Of a DNA stretch of 5,256 nucleotides, positions 1 through 5,128 are shown piece by piece (the stretch's first letter is position 1; every line of letters starts with the position of its first letter). The DNA is from Syntrophobacterales bacterium (GTDB lineage Bacteria; Desulfobacterota; Syntrophobacteria; BM002): positions 1 to 5,256 of the forward strand of contig JAUWKY010000184.1 in the NCBI GenBank assembly GCA_030613915.1. Direction: 5' to 3'. The translations under genes were made by a program, and so were the position numbers. The notes beneath the pieces were generated by a model. It was not told the DNA's origin, did not search any database, and saw only the letters and a program-made list of their open reading frames with translations.

Positions 1-104
1 AGATGCGCAAGTATTTCATCAAAATTGTTCTCGGCGTCAAGGTGACGGTTGAAGTGTCACCCTATGATCTGATTCGAGGACGGATTACCTATTGGGCCAA
101 TTAG
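1..104 (+). CDS. infA: Translation initiation factor IF-1, C-terminal part (5' truncated by window edge)
   Basis: The frame running from base 3 encodes 33 residues, beginning MRKYFIKIV and ending GRITYWAN, and stops at TAG (102-104). This lines up with residues 40-72 of the 72-residue IF-1 family: the family pattern is K-M-R-(K)-x-[FY]-I-[RK]-I then G-x-K-V-x-V-E-[LV]-[ST]-P-Y-D-L then R-G-R-I. The leading AG fits the end of the preceding Lys codon, and the end falls exactly where IF-1 normally ends. IF-1 is a small OB-fold protein that binds the A site of the 30S subunit during initiation. The first 39 residues lie outside the window. Two positions are unusual: Val replaces the usual Asp in G-D-K-V, and the tail is YWAN rather than the usual basic ending. 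Many such genomes carry more than one infA, so this may be a paralogue. The gene is unrelated in function to the downstream operon. Confidence 0.88.
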   Translation, partial: MRKYFIKIVLGVKVTVEVSPYDLIRGRITYWAN

Positions 105-284
105 CTGTGGCTGCGGTGGAGGGCCATTTATGGATGGAAACTAGTTAGACTAAAGGGACGGCTGGGTAAGTGTGACCGTGAAGGTACTTCCCTTACCAAG
201 GTGACTTATGGCATTGACACTACCACCGTGGGAATGGACGATTGCCCGAACGAGGCTCAGTCCAAGAAAGGTACCAGCCAAGAA
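105..284. other. Intergenic stretch with no gene recognised
   Basis: I see no credible coding frame, tRNA or classical terminator here. Weak potential pairings exist, such as GGTAAG near 164-170 with CTTACC near 192-197, but no stem is followed by a T-tract, so the infA terminator is not evident. Open frames that enter from 201 onward run through the inverted-repeat element and appear on both strands, which argues that they are not genes. Confidence 0.5.
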
Positions 285-492
285 AACCACCTAGCCCGGA
301 TATTTCATGAATCACTTGCTGCGACCACGGATATGGCCGTCCTTCCTGGCGTCCTCGGGTGTCGGCCCCTGCGACGTACCGTTCTGGTCCGCCTCGGAAC
401 CAAACCCGCGGTGCGCGGGACGGTTGCCCGGTGGCCCGCCCATCTTCATGGTCTCGCGACAGCAATTCATGAAATATCCGGGCTACGTGGTT
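285..492. repeat. Long imperfect inverted repeat, candidate MITE or remnant of an insertion element
   Basis: The left arm at 285-312 and the right arm at 465-492 are reverse complements over 28 bp with a single mismatch (C291 against C486). Each arm holds TAGCCCGGATATTTCATG followed by AAT, with a central TTCATGAA palindrome. The homology continues inward imperfectly: TTGCTG at 316-321 matches the complement of CAGCAA at 460-465, and 323-339 pairs with about 13 of 17 matches to the complement of the 440-456 region. The interior is visibly GC-rich compared with the flanks. Non-autonomous elements of about 200 bp with no transposase and long terminal inverted repeats are typical MITEs. The arm sequence reminds me of ends I associate with IS1380-type elements in Desulfobacterota, but this is from memory and unverified. 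No clear target-site duplication is visible at either end. Confidence 0.6.
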
Positions 493-493
493 C

Positions 494-537
494 CCGATTC
501 TACAGGATGGGCTCGGTTTCATATTGAACCGAATCGG
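494..537. promoter_or_regulatory. Nested inverted repeats overlapping the por promoter, possible operator
   Basis: CCGATTC at 494-500 is repeated inverted as GAATCGG at 531-537. Nested inside, CGGTT at 514-518 pairs with AACCG at 527-531, and the 18 bp from 514 to 531 match their own reverse complement at 14 positions. The inner palindrome covers the candidate -35 box (524-529). That is where a repressor or redox regulator could act. It could also be the worn outer edge of the adjacent inverted-repeat element. The regulator is unknown. Confidence 0.4.
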
Positions 538-552
538 ATTTTAGATTATACT
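524..552 (+). promoter_or_regulatory. Sigma70-type promoter for the por operon
   Basis: TTGAAC at 524-529 matches four of six bases of the -35 consensus. TATACT at 547-552 matches five of six of the -10 consensus. The spacer is 17 bp, the optimum. Transcription would start near 559, giving a leader of about 95 nt before porG. It is the only well-formed promoter I find in the 549 bp upstream of the operon. Confidence 0.6.
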
Positions 553-607
553 TGTGAAATATTTTACGAGGAGAAAAGAAGATTCGAAAAGTACGAGCAA
601 AAATGTT

Positions 608-638
608 ATAGTCCCCGTGCAATAAAGCACGAAACTAT
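608..638 (+). promoter_or_regulatory. Hairpin in the 5' leader of porG
   Basis: ATAGT (608-612) pairs with ACTAT (634-638) and CGTGC (616-620) pairs with GCACG (627-631). They are separated by a small internal loop (CCC against AA) and closed by an AATAAA loop. The structure ends just upstream of the purine-rich ribosome-binding region of porG. It has no following T-tract, so it is not a terminator. It may protect the mRNA 5' region or tune initiation. Confidence 0.4.
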
Positions 639-640
639 CA

Positions 641-653
641 AAGGGTGGGAGAC
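641..653 (+). promoter_or_regulatory. Ribosome-binding region that fixes the porG start at ATG 654
   Basis: The purine-rich run AAGGGTGGGAG (641-651) precedes ATG 654. AAGGG lies 8 nt upstream of that ATG. A GTG at 645-647 is in frame and would add Met-Gly-Asp, but it lies inside this purine run and has no Shine-Dalgarno sequence of its own. The family N-terminus (M-I-E-I-R-x-H-G-R-G-G-Q-G) also begins at ATG 654. Confidence 0.6.
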
Positions 654-1205
654 ATGATTGAAATTCGAATTCATGGTCGAGGTGGACAGGGAAACGTGGC
701 AGCGGCGGAGCTTTTGTCCATCGCAGCGTTCAAAGACGGCAAATTTGCCCAGGCGTTTCCTGCTTTTGGAGCAGAAAGAATAGGCGCACCTGTCCAGGCT
801 TTTGTCAGGATTGACGACAAAAAGATTCGGACCCGGGAGGAGGTACGAACCCCGGATTGTCTAATCGTCCAGGACTATCATTTAATTGGGGCAGTACCTG
901 TTTTGGACGGCATCAAGCCTGATGGTCTCATAGTGATCAATGCTGAACAAAAGCCCGAGGACCTGAACCTGAAGACCACGGCAAGAGTAGAAACCATTGC
1001 TGCCACCGAAATTGCCCTCGAGATCATAGGCAGGCCCATACCCAATGCGATCATGATCGGAGCCTTTTGTTCCATAACCGGTCTGGTGAGTTTGGGGGCG
1101 GCCCAGGAGGCCATAATGGAGAAGTTTCCCGGCAGGGTTGGAGAAAACAACATAGCTGCCCTTCAGAGGGCCGTGGAAATCATGGAGAAGAGGAGAGATG
1201 CTTAA
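654..1205 (+). CDS. porG: Pyruvate/2-oxoacid:ferredoxin oxidoreductase, gamma subunit
   Basis: This 183-residue protein is the gamma subunit of a multi-subunit 2-oxoacid:ferredoxin oxidoreductase. The cytoplasmic enzyme converts a 2-oxoacid plus CoA to acyl-CoA and CO2 and passes two electrons to ferredoxin. The N-terminus carries the family glycine motif GRGGQG (residues 8-13). It continues with AFPAFGAERIGAPVQAFVRI (from about residue 34), the signature block of POR gamma subunits. A later PNAIMIGAF segment (about 130-138) matches the region where the family has P-x-x-N-x-x-M-x-G. Length is normal for the family. It is first in the operon and overlaps porA by 8 bp, so translation of the two is probably coupled. 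The FGAERxGAP wording favours pyruvate or a branched-chain 2-oxoacid over 2-oxoglutarate, but the gamma subunit does not set substrate specificity. Names differ between genomes (porG or porC). Confidence 0.9.
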   Translation: MIEIRIHGRGGQGNVAAAELLSIAAFKDGKFAQAFPAFGAERIGAPVQAFVRIDDKKIRTREEVRTPDCLIVQDYHLIGAVPVLDGIKPDGLIVINAEQKPEDLNLKTTARVETIAATEIALEIIGRPIPNAIMIGAFCSITGLVSLGAAQEAIMEKFPGRVGENNIAALQRAVEIMEKRRDA

Positions 1206-2373
1206 ACAAATTGAAGGATCTCACGCGGTTGCCCATGTAGTAGCCCAATGCCGACCCAATGTAATTTCTGCGTATCCCATTACTCCGCAAACGCATATTG
1301 TGGAAGGGCTGGCGGACATAGTTGGTGCAGGGCAACTGGATGCGGAATTTATCAATGTGGAAAGCGAGTTTTCTGCAGCCTCAGTGGTTTTAGGAGCCAG
1401 CGCTGCCGGCGCCCGCGCCTATACGGCAACCTCATCTCAGGGACTGTTGCTGATGAGCGAAGTTATCTACTGCATTGCCGGGATGCGCTTGCCAATCGTG
1501 ATGACATGTGCCAATCGCGCCATATCCGCGCCGCTCAGCATATGGAACGACCATCAGGATTCAATGGCGGTTAGGGACGCGGGCTGGATTCAACTCCATG
1601 CCGAGGACAACCAGGAGGCTTCGGACTTGCACATCCAGGCCTTCAAGATTGCGGAACAGACCTTTCTGCCGGTGATGGTCTGCATGGATGGCTTTATTCT
1701 TACCCATGCCTATGAACCGGTAGACCTTCCCGAACAAAAAGAGGTGGATGACTTCTTGCCTACTTTTAAGCCCAGGCACATCGTCGACCCCAGGTGGCCG
1801 AGAGGTATCGGCCTGTTTGCCGACCCTCGCTTCTATATGGAGACTCGGTACATTTTGCACCGTGCTCTGGAAAAATCCGAGGAAACCATAAAAGAAGTAA
1901 GCTCTGAATTTGCCAAGGCTTTTGGCAGAGAGAGCGGCGGCTTCATCAAGACCTACAAACTGGAAGAGGCCGACGTGGTAGTCGTTTCCATGGGTTCGGT
2001 GGTGGGCACCATAAAAGAGCTCATTGACCAGCTCGAGGAAGAGGGCAAGAAGGTTGGGCTTCTGCAAATATGCTCCTACCGCCCCTTTCCGCGAAAAGAG
2101 GTTTACCGGGCCTTGAAGGATAAAATGAACATCGTTGTACTGGAGAAGTGCATTTCCTTGGGAAGAGGCGGTATCCTGGCGAGCGATGTTCGCTGGTCTT
2201 TTCCACGGGCCGAGAAAAAGGATCGTGACATAAGTAGTTTTGTTGCCGGCCTGGGAGGTCGCAATATCTCCATTGATGACTTGCGGTATATGGTGGAAAA
2301 GGTAGAGAAGGAGCCCGTGGAATTTGAGTTTTTGGGCTTGCGGACAGAACTCATAGCAGAGAAAGAGATGTAA
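1198..2373 (+). CDS. porA: Pyruvate/2-oxoacid:ferredoxin oxidoreductase, alpha subunit
   Basis: This 391-residue alpha subunit supplies the pyrimidine-binding side of the thiamine diphosphate site. YPITPQT (residues 26-32) is the hallmark substrate-site motif. ESEFSAASVVLGASAAGARA (from 55) contains Glu57, which by analogy to pyruvate:ferredoxin oxidoreductase contacts the aminopyrimidine of the cofactor. The block ANRAISAPLSIWNDHQDSMA (from 105) includes Arg107, in the position of the carboxylate-binding Arg. Residues 1 to about 240 form the pyrimidine-binding domain. About 255-391 form the transketolase C-terminal-like domain (VVVSMGSVVGTIKELI, then LQICSYRPFP at 289-298). Length fits the separate-subunit POR/VOR type rather than the fused 1200-residue bacterial PFOR or gamma-fused KorA. 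ATG 1198 follows a strong GAGG-type site and overlaps the porG stop. Pyruvate is the likeliest substrate, but a branched-chain 2-oxoacid cannot be excluded. Confidence 0.92.
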   Translation: MLKQIEGSHAVAHVVAQCRPNVISAYPITPQTHIVEGLADIVGAGQLDAEFINVESEFSAASVVLGASAAGARAYTATSSQGLLLMSEVIYCIAGMRLPIVMTCANRAISAPLSIWNDHQDSMAVRDAGWIQLHAEDNQEASDLHIQAFKIAEQTFLPVMVCMDGFILTHAYEPVDLPEQKEVDDFLPTFKPRHIVDPRWPRGIGLFADPRFYMETRYILHRALEKSEETIKEVSSEFAKAFGRESGGFIKTYKLEEADVVVVSMGSVVGTIKELIDQLEEEGKKVGLLQICSYRPFPRKEVYRALKDKMNIVVLEKCISLGRGGILASDVRWSFPRAEKKDRDISSFVAGLGGRNISIDDLRYMVEKVEKEPVEFEFLGLRTELIAEKEM

Positions 2374-2375
2374 CC

Positions 2376-3266
2376 ATGAGAGAACAATCCAAATACCTCG
2401 AAGGCGTAGACAAAAAAGATTTGTTTGCCAGTGGGCACCGGGCTTGTGGTGGCTGTGGTCAAGCGCTGGCTGCCCGACTGGTGGCAGATGCTGCGGGTGA
2501 GAACACCATTGCCTGTGTAGCCACCGGCTGCCTGGAAGTGTTTAGCGGCCCCTATCCTGATCCTTCCTGGCGAATTCCCTTTTTGCACAGCCTTTTTGAA
2601 AATGCGGCGGCTGTTGCCTCCGGTGTGGACGCTGCCTATAAAGCGCTCAAGAAGGGGCCGGTCAACATTATCGCCCAGGGAGGAGACGGCAGTACAGCCG
2701 ACATTGGTTTGCAAAGTATCAGCGGCATGTTTGAACGAGGCCATAACGTTCTCTACGTCTGCTACGACAATGAGGCCTACATGAATACCGGGGTGCAGCG
2801 CTCGAGCTTCACTCCCTACGGGGCCTGGACCTCCACAACACCCACGGGTAATACAACCCGCAAGAAAAACATGCCGATGCTTGCGGCGGACCATGGCATC
2901 CCGTACGTGGCTACTGCCACAGTTGATGATTTCAGGGATCTGCAGCTGAAGATTAGGAAGGCGCTCACCATTGTGGGTCCCAAATACATCCACATTCTGG
3001 CGCCTTGTCCGTTGGGTTGGGGGCATCACGGGGAACTTACCGTGGAGATATGTCGCTTGGCCAAAGACACCGGGCTGTTCCCCGTATATGAAATTGTTGA
3101 CGGCAAGGTGACCAATGTGAAGAAGATCCCGGCAAAAGTGGCGGTGGAAGAATATTTGAAACCGCAAGGAAGGTTCAAGCATCTCTTCAAGAAAGGGGTG
3201 CCAGCCAAAGAAGTGGATGAAATCCAAGAGATCGCCAACCAGAACATAGAGAGGTTTAATCTGTAA
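2376..3266 (+). CDS. porB: Pyruvate/2-oxoacid:ferredoxin oxidoreductase, beta subunit (ThDP and 4Fe-4S)
   Basis: This 296-residue beta subunit binds the diphosphate end of thiamine diphosphate and a proximal [4Fe-4S] cluster. GHRACGGCG (20-28) gives Cys24 and Cys27, TGCLEVF gives Cys52 and LAPCPLGW gives Cys211. These are the four expected cluster ligands. The Mg/ThDP motif starts at GDGSTADIGLQ (103-113) and continues to YDNEAYMNTGVQRS (130-143). The C-terminal AVEEYLKPQGRFKHLF (256-271) is the usual tail of PorB/OorB-type subunits. The GHxACxGCG start, TGCLEVF and APCPxGW resemble archaeal four-subunit pyruvate oxidoreductase PorB, which supports pyruvate as substrate. The gene begins 2 bp after porA stops, with a weak GAAAGAG site inside the porA tail. 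Its TAA shares one base with the next ATG, so downstream translation is probably coupled. Confidence 0.92.
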   Translation: MREQSKYLEGVDKKDLFASGHRACGGCGQALAARLVADAAGENTIACVATGCLEVFSGPYPDPSWRIPFLHSLFENAAAVASGVDAAYKALKKGPVNIIAQGGDGSTADIGLQSISGMFERGHNVLYVCYDNEAYMNTGVQRSSFTPYGAWTSTTPTGNTTRKKNMPMLAADHGIPYVATATVDDFRDLQLKIRKALTIVGPKYIHILAPCPLGWGHHGELTVEICRLAKDTGLFPVYEIVDGKVTNVKKIPAKVAVEEYLKPQGRFKHLFKKGVPAKEVDEIQEIANQNIERFNL

Positions 3267-4918
3267 TGGAAAAGCTACCTTTAGGACTAGCTCTGGATTT
3301 ACGCAAAGTTGTTCCTTATGAGACCGGCTCTTGGCGGACTCTGTTGCCGGTCAATATCATGCAAACCCCGCCCTGTAACCACGGCTGCCCTGCAGGAAAC
3401 GATATCCGTGGTTTTCTCAGGACTCTGGCGGAGAAAAAAGACTATGAAGAGGCCTGGCATGTGTTGACCCGTACCAACCCCCTGCCGGCAATCTGCGGTA
3501 GAGTCTGTCCGCATCCCTGTGAAGATGGGTGTAATCGTCGGGATTTTGACTCACCTGTGGCCATAAACAGCGCAGAGCGCGCTGTTGGTGACTACGGCCT
3601 CGAGGAGAACCTGGAGCACAAAAAGCTTATTGCCGCTAGAAAAGAAAAGGTGGCAGTGGTTGGTTCCGGGCCGGCCGGTCTTTCCTGCGCCTTTCACCTG
3701 GCCAAGAGAGGCTTTCAGGTGAAGATATTCGAGGCCTATGGTGAGCCCGGCGGCATGATGCGCTACGGTATTCCCTCTTATCGACTGCCAAATTATATTT
3801 TGAGACAAGAGCTCGACAACATAATGAAACTCGGCATCGAGCTGGAGTGCAATATCAAAGTCGGTGTCAATATCCCAATGGATCAGTTGATTCAGCACTA
3901 TGATGCGGTTTTCATGGGGATTGGTGCCCAAAGGGGATTACTCATAGACGTTCCTGGTCAAGATGCAGGGAACGTTTTTTCCGGGGTGGAGTTTCTGAGA
4001 GAGGTCAACAGCGGCAAGTATGTGGATGTTGGCAAAGACGTAGTAGTTATCGGCGGCGGCAACACGGCCATGGATTGCGCCCGGGTGGCAAAACGGCTGG
4101 GGGCGAACGTGAGTGTGGTCTACCGTCGCACCAGAGTGGAGATGCCTGCCATAACCGCCGAGATCGATGAAGCCATGGAAGAGCGCATCATGTTCCGTTA
4201 TCACACCAACCCGGTGAAGATCATTTCAGATGACGACAAGGTGGTGGGTATCCTCTGCGTGCAAATGGAATTAAAGGAACCCGATGCCAGCGGCCGGGCC
4301 AGGCCGGTTCCCATTGCCGGGTCAGAATCAGTTATTCCTGCTGATATGGTAATACTGGCCACGGGTCAGGCGGTGGACTATGACGGCATAGAAGTTCACA
4401 CAAGAGACAATAAATGGATTTCCGCCAATGAAGATCTGATGACCAGCATCGAAGGCGTCTTTGCGGGTGGTGACGCCGTTCTGGGCCTGGAAACCGTATC
4501 CGCTGCAATAGGCCAGGGCACCCGAGCTGCTTCCGCCATTGAAGACTATGTAGACGGCAGTGTGGAAAGCCGTCTGGCGAGCCCGCCGGTGATATATTCC
4601 AAAGACTTAAATACGTATTATTATCAAAAGACGAGAAGGTTCCAGAAGGAAGCCTTGCCAATCCACATGCGTCTGAAGCATTTTAAGGAGCTCTATCCTG
4701 CCCTCGATCCTGAGGCGATTATCGATGAAGCTGAAAGATGTTTTAGCTGTGGACTCTGCTTTAACTGCGGCAATTGCTTTATGTACTGCCCGGACAACGC
4801 TGTTAAGATTTCAGAGAAAGCGGGGTTGTACGAATTCGACTTGGATTTCTGCAAAGGGTGCGGTCTTTGCGCCAAAGAGTGTCCCTGCCGTTACATTCAG
4901 ATGACACTGGAGAAATAA
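3266..4918 (+). CDS. GltD/NfnB-like FAD-dependent NAD(P)H oxidoreductase with fused C-terminal 2[4Fe-4S] ferredoxin domain
   Basis: This 550-residue protein has three parts. Residues 30-110 are the N-terminal Fe-S domain of the glutamate synthase small-subunit family, with Cys37, Cys41, Cys77, Cys81, Cys85 and Cys89 (ICGRVCPHPCEDGC). Residues 128-430 are a two-Rossmann disulfide-reductase-type core. FAD is bound at VVGSGPAGLS (131-140). NAD(P)H is bound at VVVIGGGNTAMD (259-270), followed by YRRTR (286-290), whose arginines suit NADPH. The family ATGQ (365-368) and GVFAGGDA (397-404) FAD motifs are present. Residues 490-550 form a ferredoxin domain with two cysteine clusters, C492-C508 and C529-C539 (CKGCGLCAKECP). 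No signal peptide or membrane segment is seen, so it should be cytoplasmic. No gltB large subunit is nearby and the gene overlaps porB by 1 bp. It more likely shuttles electrons between PorGAB and NAD(P)(H) than makes glutamate. The ferredoxin domain probably replaces PorD. Confidence 0.88.
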   Translation: MEKLPLGLALDLRKVVPYETGSWRTLLPVNIMQTPPCNHGCPAGNDIRGFLRTLAEKKDYEEAWHVLTRTNPLPAICGRVCPHPCEDGCNRRDFDSPVAINSAERAVGDYGLEENLEHKKLIAARKEKVAVVGSGPAGLSCAFHLAKRGFQVKIFEAYGEPGGMMRYGIPSYRLPNYILRQELDNIMKLGIELECNIKVGVNIPMDQLIQHYDAVFMGIGAQRGLLIDVPGQDAGNVFSGVEFLREVNSGKYVDVGKDVVVIGGGNTAMDCARVAKRLGANVSVVYRRTRVEMPAITAEIDEAMEERIMFRYHTNPVKIISDDDKVVGILCVQMELKEPDASGRARPVPIAGSESVIPADMVILATGQAVDYDGIEVHTRDNKWISANEDLMTSIEGVFAGGDAVLGLETVSAAIGQGTRAASAIEDYVDGSVESRLASPPVIYSKDLNTYYYQKTRRFQKEALPIHMRLKHFKELYPALDPEAIIDEAERCFSCGLCFNCGNCFMYCPDNAVKISEKAGLYEFDLDFCKGCGLCAKECPCRYIQMTLEK

Positions 4919-4921
4919 CAA

Positions 4922-4951
4922 CGCATAGCGCCAAGCGCCAAGCGCATAGCG
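4922..4951. repeat. Short tandem repeat built on GCGCCAA and CGCATAGCG
   Basis: The heptamer GCGCCAA occurs twice in tandem (4928-4934, 4935-4941) and a third copy begins at 4942. The block is flanked by two direct copies of CGCATAGCG (4922-4930 and 4943-4951). It starts 3 bp after the stop of the flavoprotein gene, between that stop and the terminator. It looks like a minisatellite-type intergenic repeat. No function is evident. Confidence 0.6.
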
Positions 4952-4960
4952 TAGAATTAA

Positions 4961-4987
4961 AAGGCCATCCAATAACGGATGGCCTTT
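4961..4987 (+). terminator. Rho-independent terminator of the por operon, possibly bidirectional
   Basis: AAGGCCATCC (4961-4970) is perfectly inverted as GGATGGCCTT (4977-4986) around an AATAAC loop. One further A-T pair (4960 with 4987) gives an 11 bp stem. A T-rich run (TTTCTCTTTA) follows on the + strand. On the minus strand the same stem is followed by TTTTAATTC, so it could also stop transcription from the convergent gene. It lies 42 bp after the flavoprotein stop codon. Confidence 0.85.
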
Positions 4988-4995
4988 CTCTTTAT

Positions 4996-5126
4996 AAAAT
5001 CCCCCTTTAAAAAAGGGGGACTCTTATGATCCAGTTCCCTGTAGCCTCCCTTTACTAAAGGGGGGAACTTAGTGAAATCACATAAAAATCTTCCCCCTTT
5101 CGTAAAGGGGGATCGAGGGGGATTTT
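4996..5126. repeat. Cluster of three C5T3/A3G5 palindromes bounded by 11 bp inverted ends
   Basis: Three hairpin units are present. Unit 1 has TCCCCCTTT (5000-5008) with AAAGGGGGA (5012-5020). Unit 2 has CCTCCCTTT (5045-5053) with AAAGGGGGG (5057-5065), one G-T pair, and an outer AGTTCCC (5033-5039) that can compete through GGGAACT (5063-5069). Unit 3 has TCCCCCTTT (5092-5100) with AAAGGGGGA (5104-5112). The whole cluster is bracketed by AAAATCCCCCT (4996-5006) and its exact inverse AGGGGGATTTT (5116-5126). Repeats of this C5T3/A3G5 type are, from memory, widespread intergenic elements in several anaerobic lineages. They create spurious reading frames rich in K-G-G. It resembles a REP- or MITE-like element inserted between convergent genes. 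Confidence 0.75.
5082..5112 (-). terminator. Candidate intrinsic terminator for the convergent outer-membrane gene
   Basis: Read on the minus strand, the third palindrome forms a 9 bp GC-rich stem (TCCCCCTTT, loop ACG, AAAGGGGGA). It is followed by AGATTTTTATG, a short T-tract. It lies about 17 bp beyond the stop codon of the minus-strand gene. The repeat may therefore have been recruited as its transcription terminator. Confidence 0.5.
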
Positions 5127-5128
5127 GA

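Noticed and set aside
201..527. Open frame of 108 codons on the + strand (and an overlapping one of 100 codons, 220-522, on the minus strand)
   Set aside because: Both run through the inverted-repeat element and yield similar peptides only because the DNA is symmetric. Neither has a ribosome-binding site or recognisable domain.
645..653. GTG start three codons upstream for porG
   Set aside because: The GTG lies inside the purine-rich ribosome-binding region and adds residues not expected at the family N-terminus; ATG 654 fits better.
307..657. Open frame of 116 codons on the + strand reaching into the porG start
   Set aside because: It starts inside the left arm of the repeat, crosses the promoter and leader, and has no domain or initiation signal.
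2103..3227. Long open frame (374 codons) on the minus strand opposite porA/porB
   Set aside because: It is the antisense of two clearly conserved coding regions, and its translation shows no domain logic. It is a codon-bias shadow.
3266..4918. Annotation as genuine glutamate synthase small subunit (gltD)
   Set aside because: There is no gltB nearby, the C-terminal ferredoxin domain is foreign to classical GltD, and the gene is translationally coupled to porB.
4961..5112. CRISPR-like array of repeated palindromes
   Set aside because: The three units differ in sequence and spacing, there are no uniform spacers and there is no cas gene. They behave as intergenic palindromic repeats.
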